A stretch of DNA of 64,000 bases, from positions 5,332,001-5,396,000 of the forward strand of contig JARWIR010000031.1 of NCBI GenBank assembly GCA_029959085.1, in the 5' to 3' direction. The position numbers were made by a program, and so were the translations under genes. The DNA is from Nemophila menziesii. Taxonomy: Eukaryota; Streptophyta; Magnoliopsida; Boraginales; Hydrophyllaceae. The notes under the pieces are model-generated. The model searched no databases. It was not told where the DNA came from and saw only the letters and a program-made list of their open reading frames with translations. Of this stretch, positions 1 to 10,334 are shown piece by piece. How positions within the stretch are numbered: the first letter of the stretch is position 1; every line of letters begins with the position of its first letter.

Positions 1-865
1 AAGAGTAAGTTCACTTAAACGGAAAGATAGAAAAAAGACCTAATATTCTAGAAAAACAGACAAGAGACCTAATACTAGAAAAATAAAGAAAAAAGTAACA
101 ATAATTCTCAACAATCATTTGCAAATATAACTCAAGCCCAAAATTTTATGAGATTATTTCCGCTACATAGTTCATGAAATTATAATATTCTTATGAGATT
201 ACACAATTTTAAGATATAAAAAGATGCATCGTAGAGGTACAAAATCGTAAATGAATCGATCAAGTTTAACCGATTCGTATCAAATTATAATATTTTATTA
301 GCTTCAGTTCCAAAATAAGTTACCCCAAGTAAATCATCTTTAAATTATAAATTACTAAAACAACTCATAGAACTCACAAAATTATACAACATCTATATAT
401 TTTCATATCAACATAAAAAATATTTTTTTTTGTTTGTTCAAACATTAATATTATATACAGAAAATTTAGCTTCAAAAAATCCTGAATACATCATATCATA
501 CATTATTGATGGTATGCTTCTAAAGTTTGATGTGATTTGTATAATCCATGATTCACATTTTGATATAAATATTCAAGACAAAAAATATAATCCACAGATA
601 AAACCTCGATAAAAAAATCACTAGAGAAACTATCTGATCATTAACAAACAAAAATTAAATAGCTTCAGAGTCATATACATGTTCCAGTCCATGAAGTCAC
701 ACAAAATTGTACTCCCACAAAATTCTAGCAACTTGCAAAATCAACATGTGTAGATTTAGATATTTTAGACAGTGATCAGACTCTCTCCATGTCTACTTTA
801 TTTTTATGAAACATACAAATTTAGGATTACTACTCAGCTATTAAGTAACAACCCCATTCCACAAT
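1..865. other. AT-rich intergenic sequence, no gene seen
   Basis: Very AT-rich sequence with only short chance reading frames. I see no repeat shared with the rest of the window and no recognisable protein motif. It flanks the last exon of the minus-strand family member that ends near 866. Confidence 0.5.
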
Positions 866-1500
866 TTAAAAACAATATAAGGTAAAAACCTTCTTACCTA
901 AAAAATACTCAATCCTCTGGCACAAAAAATTCGTTGCCTTCCAACTCAGTGCAAAAGGAAAATGAAAAACTATGTTTATTAAGCCAGAGAAATTTACTTT
1001 ACAAAAAAAAGATTCAGAAAATCTTAACACTTTAGTGTTCCAACAAAAGATCAAATGCAGGTTTTGTAAAAGGTAGAAATACATTCCTACCTTTGGCGAG
1101 CACTCCTTCATATGGTGTGAAAACCCAATCTTCGTCATCCTTGTCACGCCGTGACTCCTTCTTTAGAGTAGATGTCCTTGAATACTTTGAAAAAGGATGG
1201 CCTGATTTTTCCACCACATGAGAGGACATATAATTCCTAAAGGAGGGCCAACACAAAATTTGGTTCCTCCTAGCTTTTTCCACTTCATACTCTTCCATAA
1301 ACCAAATGTCATCAAAATTTTCTTTTGAGTTTTCTTTATAATTTATGTATGCAAACAAAGCAAGAGATTTATTTTATACCATGAGAGAAATTCTTAGTAG
1401 TCTACTGTCTCCTCGAAAATCTTGAGGTAGATCCAGGTCTTGCAATATCTCACTACTCGATCAAAAGACACAATAATTTGAATGACGTTTTTGATTACAA
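866..1500 (-). pseudogene. 3' exons of a small nuclear-type gene family member (left-arm copy, minus)
   Basis: Three consecutive exon-like blocks read on the minus strand. The first (about 1480-1380) encodes SSEILQDLDLPQDFRGD and ends at a GT donor (exon end 1380). The second (about 1358-1091) contains MSSHVVEKSGHPFSKYSRTS followed by a charged stretch and DEDWVFTPYEGVLAK, ending at a donor AAAG/GTAGGA. The terminal block (948-866) would give VSWKATNFLCQRIEYF and a stop. Its acceptor reads GCAC where the plus-strand paralogue at 7264-7273 has GCAG, so splicing is probably broken. The acidic-then-W-V-x-x-P ending resembles the last exon of the unit genes (RWVLRPHRRSKWVVRK) and the 42.2 kb paralogue, so I place it in the same family. 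Function is not recognised. It could be a decayed but transcribed gene. Confidence 0.5.
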
Positions 1501-2472
1501 TACAATGCAATACCGAATCAAATCTTATAAACATTAATAACAAATCATTACCAATAACCCTAAATACTATTTTAGATAATTATCACTTCATCTATTCCCA
1601 AAAGGTTGTTATTTATACTAAAAATAGTTTTTCTAAATGTATATCACTTTAGAAAATTAAAATCCTTTTTTACATTTCATACCACTTTTACCCTTAATTA
1701 TATATTATAATATATATATTTCTAAGAGATATTTAAGAGCATGACCAATGGGGTGTTCAAATATTACATTTGAAGATCCAAAAGTAAAATTATCAAAAAA
1801 AGCAGCATAAATGCAATATTTGAAGAATGATCAGATATATAGAGATAAATATTGGATATTCATTTTTTTTTGCTAAATTTGGCTAAATATATACATAACA
1901 ATTACCTACCAAAAGAAGTGAAAAGATGCAGAATTTAAACAAAAAATAGAACAATCACCATCATTTACAAAAATAATATATATAACATCAAAATAAAAAT
2001 TAATCGAATCCAAAATTCAGATTGTTACTATTGAATTACAGAACCCAAAAAGCATAAATGGTAATATTTTTTCCCTTTGAATATATAATGCAAAATTTTG
2101 AAATTGCTATTATATAAACACTGATACAACACTTAAACAACATACTATATCTTTATCATCATCAAGAGTCAATTCATCCACTGATCAACAAAAAAAGGTA
2201 CATAGTATTTTCTAATTATTTTGATAAATTAAAGGGTATCTTACTAAAATTATATAAGAAGAGATCAAATAGACTTGTAGAGAGATTTGTATTTGTATAT
2301 AGATATGTATTTGAGCCCCTGTATAATGATAGAGTTGGGAACAAAGGTTGTTCAAATAAAAACCCTTTCAATGGTGTTGTTACGGTAAATAATTATTCCT
2401 TTGATGATGAATTTGTTGAGCAGCCTTAGTTTTTATTATATTTGACCACATGATTTAATTTTTCCTCCGATC
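1501..2472. other. Non-coding spacer, inverted match to 7700-8360
   Basis: No gene is seen. The stretch around 1690-2060, read on the minus strand, matches 7850-8150 on the plus strand (for example the run around ATGTATATATTTAGCC, and the following block with ATTTATCTCTATAT). It is the spacer between the exon at 2694-2473 and the downstream exons in both orientations, which supports an inverted duplication of the whole gene tail. Confidence 0.55.
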
Positions 2473-2700
2473 TCACCGAGTGCTCGAATGACACAACATA
2501 ACTTTAAGATAATATCCAACATAGATCTTCTTTCCAGCCAAATCAACAATAAGTTTTAAATACAAATTAGAACGCCCCAAAGAAAACCATAGCCAATTCC
2601 CAAACTCAACAAGATCAACATTAAAATCTAAAAATATTTTTTCGACAATTTTAAAATCATCATTTGAACCATACTTAGTTTTGACACTAAACAAGAATCA
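2473..2700 (-). pseudogene. Conserved exon-like block FSVKTKYGSN...KIYVGYY (minus copy)
   Basis: An open 73-codon stretch beginning FSVKTKYGSNDDFKIVEKIF and containing NWLWFSLGRSNLYLKLIVDL. The same block, with stop codons, lies on the plus strand at about 7510-7700. There it follows a good acceptor (GTGATTCTAG); here the matching position reads GTGATTCTTG, so the acceptor is lost. Conservation of the reading frame between inverted copies suggests it was once an exon. I do not recognise the domain. It sits upstream, in gene orientation, of the 1480-866 exons and may be part of the same gene or a neighbour. Confidence 0.4.
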
Positions 2701-2850
2701 CATAAATGAAATTGTTAATGATCCAAAATCATATCATATAAGTATCTTTCTTATAAAAATTAATATCTTCATCACGTAAAAATATAATGAAAGGCTTCGT
2801 GGTCTGCTGCCTTATGCTATATCCTCTGTTTTTATTCTTTACCCACTAAG

Positions 2851-2950
2851 TTTTCTATGAAAGACCTTGGGCCATTGGCCTATTTCTTAGATTTAGATGC
2901 AACTCTCTCTTTTCTATCATTTATACTTTCTCATTACATATCCTTATCAA
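2851..2950 (+). mobile_element. Ty1-copia reverse transcriptase fragment
   Basis: The plus-strand frame from 2851 reads FSMKDLGPLAYFLDLDA and then loses similarity. MKDLGPLxYFLG is a hallmark stretch of plant Ty1-copia reverse transcriptase, just downstream of the YVDD region. No other part of the element is visible around it, so this is a short relic between minus-strand gene parts. Confidence 0.6.
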
Positions 2951-3069
2951 GTTACACATAATGGAAGACATAACGATCAAAAAATTCAATAACAATTCAA
3001 ATCACTTCAGAAGTAAAGAATCAAGTTTGTCTAGTTCTTAAAATCGATGCTCATATAATATACCAAGAG

Positions 3070-4475
3070 GGTCTTACTTTTCTTTCGCAAGGTTTTAGGA
3101 TCTAGGAAACATGAATTGCATTGTGATTACTAATCTTGAAATAAATCACGCAACTAAAAATGGAATATAGGGGGATATATGATTATAAGTACCCTAATAA
3201 ATTCTTCCATCTTTGTTAGTTAAAGAGGTATTACAATCTAGAAACAAAAAAATTCCAAATAGGTGCATAATCAATTCAATGACATACTAAAACTATTGTT
3301 CTTTACGCCCAATAACACACACATTATTGGTGTATTCAATATTGGTCTACCAAACTTTTAATTGTGTGTTAGATTTTAAATTGTGTACACTTAATCTTTA
3401 ATCCTCTATACACAATTACTTGTTTTTACTCCTTCAATCCATATTAAACACATTCATTGACGAACTAAAATTTACCATCTTTAGAAAAATATGTTCAACA
3501 TCAAGGGTGGACCATTTCTTATTAACTGTCAAATTAAGTATTACAGTATATTAATAGACTTACCAGGATAATTATAGGATTTTCATCTTTTTTTGAAATG
3601 TCATGATAACTATCGTTTTCCTATAAATTAAACAATACTCTATGATATGCATGAACACAAAAATAGAAACTATTCTTGTGTAAATGAAATATAACATGAT
3701 TTTTTAATTGCAAAAACAAGAAAATTTAATCTCATATTTTTGTAATATTAAAAATCTTTTAGCCCTTTCTTAGGGACCTATAATGCATACCTATACTGCA
3801 ATTTTCACATTATATAGGAACTCATAGTGCAATTCACTTGAGATTTTTGTTATCCCATGCGACAGAGAAGCTAAAATAATTCTCATACCTTGATCAATAA
3901 AACTTTTCCTACTTTACTGGACGACTCATTGTTATCTAACTCTTTTCCCATAGAGAGACCCTTAATTTGAAAAAAATAAAAGACTTAATACTTAAAAAAA
4001 CATCAGTATTTAATTATTTTGTGAAAAGATAGAAAAAATAAATTTAGTTAAACAATATAAACAAATAAAACAAACAATTTTGAGTAAGAATTAATATTAG
4101 GTTATAGAATTTCATCTCAATATATGAGGAGAACTTCACCTCGATCTACACGTTCACATGAGCATTTTTCTTCTCTCTTGACAATCAGAGTGTACTTTTA
4201 TTTTGAGGTATCAACGTTTTCTGAGTGGCATTTGTGTTTCTCTCTAGCCCATTTGCAAATGACTTCACTTGGGCTTACATTCTCTTATTCTTTTTCATTA
4301 GATTAATAAATATAAATTTTTTATACACACCATATATTTTGAACTCAATAAAATAAATTATGGTAACTTTCTAATTTATAAATTGATACATGTCTAATTA
4401 TTGTAATTGATGGTTATGATTTACATATATGATGGAAGTTTATATATCTAAGTTAATAAAAAGGTTGAACTACTT
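3070..4475 (-). pseudogene. 5' gene region, tandem copy 1 (minus): leader, first two coding exons
   Basis: Reverse complement of the leader region of the 9-kb units. On the minus strand, coding exon 1 is 3951-3889 (21 codons, starting MGKELDNNESSSKVGK) with donor ATCAAG/GTATGA. Exon 2 is 3620-3564 (19 codons, ENDSYHDISKKDENPIIIL) with acceptor TATAG and donor GTAAGT. Both are phase 0 and open, so this is the only copy in the window where the first two exons read through together. The matching exons in the units are broken. Downstream exons probably lie at 2694-866 but a copia fragment intervenes. The protein family is unrecognised. Confidence 0.5.
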
Positions 4476-5935
4476 TTCCTTCGCAAGGTATTATGATCTA
4501 GGGAACATGAATTGCATTGTGATTACTAATCTTAAAAGAAATCAAAAAACTCAAAATGGAACATAGGGAAATAGATGATTATAAGTACCATAATAAATTC
4601 TTCCATCTTTGTTAGTTAAATAGGTATTCCAATCTAGAAACAAAAATAAATTCCAAATAGGTGCATAAACAATTCAATGACATACTAAAACTTTTGTTCT
4701 TTACGCCCAATAACACACTCTTTATTGGTGTATTCAATATTGGTCTACATAAATTTTAATTGTCTGTTAGATTTTAAATTGTGTACACGTAATCTTTAAG
4801 TCTCCATACACAATTGCTTGTTTTTACTCCTTCAATCAATATTAAACACACTCATTGACGAACAAAAATTTACCATATTTAGAGCAATATGTTCAACATC
4901 AAGGGTTCACTATTTCTTATTAACCATCAAGGGAAGTATTACAACATATTAATAGACTTACCAAGATAATTATAGGATTGTCATTTTTTTTGAAATGTCA
5001 TGATCGACTATCCTTTTCCTGTAAATTGAACAATACTCTATGATATGCATGAACACAAAAATACAAACTATTCATGTGTAAATTAAATATATAGCATGAT
5101 TTTTTAATTGCAAAAACCAGAAAATTTAATCCCATATTTTGTAATATTAAAAATCTTTTAGCTCTTTCTTAGGGACCAATAATGCATAACTATACTGACC
5201 TATAATGCAATTTTCACAGTTTATAGGGACTCATAGTACAATTCACTTGAGATTTTTTGTATAACTTGATTAATAGAACTTTTCCTACTTTATCTTTCTT
5301 ATATAACTCTTTTACCATGACGAGACCCTTAATTTGAAAAAATCAAAAGGCTTAATAAATTACTCAAAAAAAACATCAATATATAATTATTCTTTGAAAA
5401 GATAGAAAAAGTCAATTTAGTTAAACAATATAGACAAATGAAACAAAGAATTTTGAGTAAGAATTAATATTACGATTAGAAAATTTCATCTCAATATACG
5501 AGGAGAACTTCACCTAGATCTACAGGTACAAAAGAGCATTTTTCTTCTCTCTTGACAATCAGAGTGGACGGTTTATTTTGAGGTATCAACTTTTTCTGAG
5601 CGGCGTTTGTGTTTTTAGGGTAAATTCTTATTTATTGACTAAGAATTGATAAGCCCATACCGAGTGGACTAGTTAAAAAGATATAATGTTTTTTACTCTT
5701 CTCTCAAGTCCATTTGCAAATAACTTCACTTGGGCTTACATTTTCTTATTCTTTTTTATCAGATTAATAAATATAATTTTTTTTTATACACATAGTATAT
5801 TTTGAACTCAATAAAATTAATTATGGTAACATTCTAATTTATAAATTGACACATGTCTAATTATTATAATTAATGATTATGATTTACATATTGGATGGAA
5901 GTTTATATATTTAAGTTAACAAAAAGGTTGAACTA
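4476..5935 (-). pseudogene. 5' gene region, tandem copy 2 (minus), broken exons
   Basis: Direct tandem duplicate of 3070-4475; compare AACATGAATTGCATTGTGAT at both left ends. Exon 1 is 5318-5265 on minus, beginning MVKELYKKDKVGKVLLIK. The donor after ATCAAG reads TTATAC instead of GTATGA, so it is lost. Exon 2 (about 5036-4980) is frameshifted in the A-run. The leader near 5460-5600 matches the reverse complement of the unit leader (GAGGTAAAG and the GACGC... region). The copy continues upstream into 5936-6200, the promoter-like region, whereas copy 1 does not. Copy 1 therefore looks like a duplicate that lacks its own promoter. Confidence 0.5.
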
Positions 5936-6200
5936 CTTCCCCACACACAAGAAGTCTATACAATAAATCTATGTGGGAAAAAATTAAGTCAAATATCTCC
6001 CAAAAGGGCGAGATGAGAATACAATGAAAAAAGACAACGGAAAACATGAATTTAGATATTTTTTATTATGCCCTCTAAATTAGTGATCCATACGAAACAT
6101 GTTTCAAACACTCCAAACCATATTAATGGTCGTTGCAAAAACAATCTTCCATGACTTGGAATTCCAAGCACTCTCTCTCATTCTTGGCAGGTAAGCATTA
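5936..6200 (-). promoter_or_regulatory. Promoter-like upstream region of the minus family copies
   Basis: Read on the minus strand this matches the region just upstream of the units, for example 21190-21420: CCAAGAATGAGA, a GATTGTTTTTGCAACGACC stretch, CCATCTCGTC, and a TTTTGGGAGATA-type stretch. Conservation between the diverged left-arm copies and the unit copies suggests a shared upstream regulatory region. No transcription start can be proven from sequence. Confidence 0.4.
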
Positions 6201-6899
6201 TGGTAATTATTTTATTTATATTTATATTTTTTTAATTTCGTTAAGTTTTGAATACTGAGTTGCTTATAGAAATAGGTCAACGTCCTTTATTGATCACGTT
6301 CACTAATAAAAATTATGTTGAATATAGAATAATAAGTATTGTTTAAGATTCAACCACTGAGCATGCTCAATACTACTATCGGTAGTACTGGTGGTGATAG
6401 ATGATATATAGTGCTTGTTAGAGATACTCAGTTTGGCTCACCTAGCATGCTCATTATGTGTGTGTCTGAGCAAGCATAGTGACTTCGTCGGTGATGGGTA
6501 ATTGGAGGTGAGTAATGGTCGGATCTCAATGACTCCCTGAACACGCTTAGTGTTTATAATAAGTGTTCGAGTACAAGAATAGTAATTAACTCATAATGAG
6601 TGGATATTACAAATTATACAACAAACTTAAATAAACAATATGAAATGAATTAAAATATTATGTGAAGCAGTATGTAATTCACCTCATGTACAAATTACAC
6701 ACACAATGACATATGGGCTTTAGAAGTATATGATAAAATGAATGTTAGATGGTATAAAGTGAAGGATTTGAAAGATGTCTCCAAGGAATTTTAACTAAAG
6801 AATCATGCAATATATGATGAAAGATGAGCGATATAATGGACACTAATTAACACTTAACAATTTATGAAATTGCCACATTAAAACAACCTAAAAAAAGAT
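6201..6899. other. Spacer between oppositely oriented family copies, no gene seen
   Basis: Less AT-rich in 6350-6560 than its surroundings, with repeated short words (AGCATGCTCA, GCATGCTCAATACTAC). No reading frame or known element is recognised. It lies between the minus-strand and plus-strand family copies, so it marks the axis of the left-arm inversion. Confidence 0.4.
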
Positions 6900-7345
6900 T
6901 ATATACCAACAAATATGAAGTGGCAGAATATTGGAGGAGAAAAGTTAGTGTTGGCCTCTTTCAGAAATATATGTCCTCTCATGTTGTGGAAGAATTAGAC
7001 CATCCTTTTTCAAATTATTCAAGGACATCTTCTCCAAAGAAGGAGTTAGGGAGTGACAATGATTACGGGGATTAGGTTTTCAGACTATAAGAAGGAGTGC
7101 TCGTACAAAGTCCAAAAAGCTATCGCCGAAGCTAGGATTGTATCTCCACCTTTTACGAAATCTGCTTTTGATCTTTTGTTGGGGACAATCAATTGTTACG
7201 ATTTTCTGAATCTTTTTTTGCAAAGTAAATTTCCCTGTCTTAATAAATATAGTTTTTCATTTTCCTTTTGCAGTGAGTTGGAATGCAATGAATTTTGGAA
7301 AATTCAAGTATATATAGTTTGTGTCGGAGGATTGAGTATTTATTA
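6900..7345 (+). pseudogene. 3' exons of family member (plus copy a), broken
   Basis: Plus-strand counterpart of 1358-866. It reads YMSSHVVEELDHPFSNYSRTS followed by KKELGSDNDYGD, then a TAG where the minus copy has W in DEDWVF, and further stops. The terminal exon follows an intact acceptor (CCTTTTGCAG, exon from 7274) and continues AATTCAAGTATATATAGTTT, then GTGTCGGAGG. The latter gives the empty-site sequence for the CACTA insertion at 8948. The block lacks its own upstream exons, so it is a partial duplicate. Confidence 0.55.
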
Positions 7346-7439
7346 GGAAAGAAGGTTTTTCTCCTTATATATTTTTTGAATTGTGGAATGAGGCTGTTAC
7401 TTGTTAGCATAGTAATCCTAAATTTGCATGTTTCATAAA

Positions 7440-7700
7440 AATAATTCTCACAAGATAGATACTTATATGATGTGATTTTGGATCACTAACAATTTCATTT
7501 ATGTGATTCTAGTTTAGTGTCAAAACTATGTATGGTTCAAATGTGAATCTTAAAATTGTCAAAAATTAATTCTTAGATTTTAATATGGATCTTGTTGAGG
7601 TAGGGAATTGATTGTGGTTTTCTTTCGGGAGTTCTAATTTGTATTTAAAACTTATTGTTGATTAGGCCAGAGAGAAGATCTATGATGGATAACAAGTGTT
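7440..7700 (+). pseudogene. FSVKT exon-like block (plus copy) with stops
   Basis: Matches 2700-2473 in inverted orientation. After acceptor GTGATTCTAG it reads FSVKTMYGSNVNLKIVKN, stop, FLDFNMDLVEVGN, stop, LWFSFGSSNLYLKLIVD, stop. Three in-frame stops replace residues present in the minus copy, so this copy is dead. Function is not recognised. Confidence 0.45.
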
Positions 7701-8359
7701 TTATTAGTGTTTACATAATAGATATCAAGATTATGCAATAAATATTCAGCTGGATAAAATATTATTGTTTATTCTTTTTGGGTTGTGTAATTATTCAATG
7801 GTAATCATCTGAATAATGGATTCTGTCAATTTTGATTTTGAAGTTATATATTTTTTTTTAAATGATAATCACTATTGGTGATTGTTTGTTCTATTTTCTG
7901 ATTTAATTGCAACTTTTCACTTATTTTGGCATGTAATTGGTATGTATATATTTGGCCAAATTTAACAAACAAAAATGAATACACAGTCTTTATCTCTATA
8001 TCTTATCACTCTTCAAATATTGAATTGGTGTTTTTTTTTTTTTTGATAATTTTACTTTTGTGTCTCCAAGTGTAACATTTGAAAACCCCATTGATCTTGC
8101 TTTTAAATATCTCTTATAAATATATATTATAATATTTAATTAAGTGTAAAAGTGGTATGAAAAATAAAAAAGTATTTTAATTTTCTATAGTGATATACAT
8201 AGGGAAACAACTATTTTTAGTATAAATAACAACCTTTTGGAATGGAGTAAGTAATAATTATGTAAAATTGTATAGGGTTATTGGTAATGATTTGGTAATA
8301 ATGTTTATTAGATCTAGTTCGGTATTGCATTGTATTGCAATCAGAATTGTTATTCAAAT
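7701..8359. other. Non-coding spacer of plus copy b
   Basis: No gene is seen. It is the inverted counterpart of 1501-2100, including the segment around TATGTATATATTTGGCC and a T-run near 8033-8044. Confidence 0.45.
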
Positions 8360-8947
8360 TATCTTGTCTTTTGATCGAGTAGTGAGATATCGCATGACCT
8401 AGATCTACCTTAATATTTTAAAGGAGACTGTAGACACTAAGAAAGTCTCTCATGGTATGAAATAAATCTCTTTCTTTGCATAAATAAATTATAAAGAAAA
8501 CCCAAAATAACATTATGATGACATTTGGGTTATGGAAGAGTATGAAGTGGCAAAATCTTGGTGGAAACAAGTTAGTGTCGGCCCTCTTTCAGAATTCTAT
8601 GTCCTCTCCTGTTGTGGAAGAATCAGACCATCCTTTTTCAAAGTATTCAAGGACATCTACTCCAAAGAAGGAGTCAGGAAGTGACAATGATGACGGGAAC
8701 TGGGGTTTCAGGACATAAGAAGGAGTGCTCGTACAAGGTCCAAAAATCTATGTTGAAGGTAGGAATATATCTCCACCTTTATCAAGTCCGCTTTTGATCT
8801 TTTGTTGGGGACACTCAAGTATTTCGATTTTCTGAATATTTTTTTTGCAAAGTAAATTACTCTGTCTTAATAAAAATAGTTTTCCATTTTCCTTTTGTAG
8901 GGAGTTGGAAGGCAATGAATTTTGGAACATACAAGTATATATAGTTT
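8360..8947 (+). pseudogene. 3' exons of family member (plus copy b), interrupted by CACTA insertion
   Basis: Contains the SSEISHDLDLP block (about 8379-8455, with stops), then a 67-codon open stretch from 8515 with MSSPVVEESDHPFSKYSRTS, KKESGSDNDDGNWGFRT and a stop. A terminal exon follows after a T-rich tract and GTAG (about 8901). The match to copy a runs up to AAGTATATATAGTTT at 8947, where the CACTA terminus starts. The transposon therefore landed in, or just beyond, the last exon of this copy. The stop after GFRT and loss of frame suggest it was already, or is now, non-functional. Confidence 0.55.
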
Positions 8948-8957
8948 CACTACTACA
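8948..8957 (+). repeat. 5' terminal inverted repeat of the CACTA element
   Basis: CACTACTACA at the junction with host sequence. CACTA is the defining terminus of the superfamily. The host paralogue at 7318-7320 ends TTT exactly where the element starts, so TTT (8945-8947) is a candidate target-site duplicate. The partner end was not found. Confidence 0.75.
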
Positions 8958-8968
8958 CTCGAGCTTTC

Positions 8969-9290
8969 TCGCGACTAAAGTTCGCGACTACTTCATGTAG
9001 TCGCTAAAGAGTATACATCTAATGACTACATCGTGTTAACGACTACTTTATACTTTTTTCGACTACAAATTAGTCGTACTTAAGTTTTGTTTTTTTCGAC
9101 TACAAGAAGTAGTCGTTAGTAATATACAAGTAGTCGCTACTTGTTTTATTATTTTAATTATTTTTTCCGACTTTGTGTAGTCGCTAATGAAGGATATCTT
9201 TTTTCGACTACCTCATGTAGTCGCTATTTGTTACTAGTAACGACGACATTTGCATCATTAGCGACTACTTCTTGTAGTCGCTAATGTATG
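8969..9290. repeat. Subterminal palindromic repeats GCGACTAC-N5-GTAGTCGC
   Basis: A dense cluster of GCGACTAC and its complement GTAGTCGC, many paired as near-perfect hairpins with about 5-base loops (8984-9004, 9211-9227 approximately, 9261-9283). In En/Spm, subterminal motifs are the binding sites of the second element protein (TNPA). By analogy these are candidate binding sites for the product of the 15630-17025 gene. Confidence 0.8.
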
Positions 9291-9430
9291 CCGCGTATTT
9301 ATGACAGTGGGATTCATTTTGGGATCCTCAAACACCCATTATTTTACAATTTCCCCACTATTCCCGTTATGCATTGCATGAAAGAACCAACACTCTCCCA
9401 ATCTTTTTCCACAATTCATCGTCAAATATT

Positions 9431-9780
9431 ATTTCAACACGTGGAAAAGCTTTCCCGGGCCAATCAGCAACGTGGGACCTTCTCAATTATCAATTTCTCC
9501 ATCTAAAGTTTTTCAAAAGTAGGTATTTTTTGTTCTATAAAACTCTTTCAAATTTCTTTTATTTACATACAATTGTGTAGTTAATGCTAAATAGTATTAA
9601 TTACTAGGTATTTCAACACGTGTAAAACCTTTGCCGGGTCATTCAACAACGTGGGACCTCCTCAATTATCAATTTCTCCTTCTAAATTTGCCCATAAGTA
9701 GGTATTTTTCTTTTATAAAACTTTTTTCATCTATTTTTTATTTGATTACAATTGTATAGTTAATGCTAAATATATAGTAT
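9431..9780 (+). promoter_or_regulatory. Duplicated ~180-base promoter-like segment of the CACTA transposase gene
   Basis: Two direct copies (9431-9609 and 9610-about 9780), each with ATTTCAACACGTG (ACGTG core), CAACGTGGGACC, a common TCAATTATCAATTTCTCC stretch and a TATA-like TATAAAACT (about 9536 and 9714). They precede the transposase start at 10335/10338 and follow the subterminal repeats, where the promoter of a CACTA element is expected. The TATA and ACGTG roles are inferred from position and sequence only. Confidence 0.45.
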
Positions 9781-9807
9781 CACTATGTATCTCGAAACAT
9801 CTTATAA

Positions 9808-9823
9808 TTTTATATGATATATG

Positions 9824-9868
<45 letters not shown>
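9808..9868. repeat. (AT)n microsatellite inside the CACTA element
   Basis: Nearly pure AT dinucleotide run broken by ATACAT. The long tyrosine/isoleucine frame across it is an artefact. Confidence 0.8.
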
Positions 9869-9873
<5 letters not shown>

Positions 9874-9910
9874 ATGAGAAATAAACGCATAAATGAGATA
9901 TATATTTATT

Positions 9911-10280
9911 TGGTGATGTAATATTTTGTATGCACTTCATTTTATATTTATGTATTTATTAGGTGATGTAATATTTTGTATACTTTTAATTTTATAATTA
10001 TGTATTGATTTGGTGATGTAATATTTTGTATGCTTTTAATTTTATAATTATGTATTTAATTGGTGATGTAATATTTTGTATGCATTTAATTTTATATTTA
10101 TTTATTTAATTGGTGATGTAATAATTTTTTTTCATTTTATATTCATGTATTTAATTTGTAATGTAATAATTTTTTTTCGCTTTATATTTATGTATTTAAT
10201 TGGTGATCTAATAATTTTCTTTTTCATTTTCTTTTTATGTATTTAATTGGTGATGTAATAATTTTTTTATTATATTTATG
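9911..10280 (+). repeat. Minisatellite, eight units of ~33-52 bases (TTGGTGATGTAATA...)
   Basis: Units start at 9911, 9961, 10011, 10061, 10111, 10156, 10201 and 10248. Each begins with a (T)TGGTGATGTAATAT-like core and ends in TATTTATGTATTTAAT. The first four are about 50 bases and most alike; later ones are shorter and T-rich. It lies in the leader between promoter and start codon of the transposase gene. The second CACTA copy lacks this region because it starts at 10812-equivalent. Confidence 0.85.
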
Positions 10281-10334
10281 AGACATTTATGTTGTATTCT
10301 TTTATATTAGAGTAGTTGATTATATTGGTAGTAG

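Noticed and set aside
4124..4306. 60-codon frame MRRTSPRSTRSHEHFSS...
   Set aside because: Antisense to the leader region of the minus family copy; broken in the tandem duplicate at 5500-5760.
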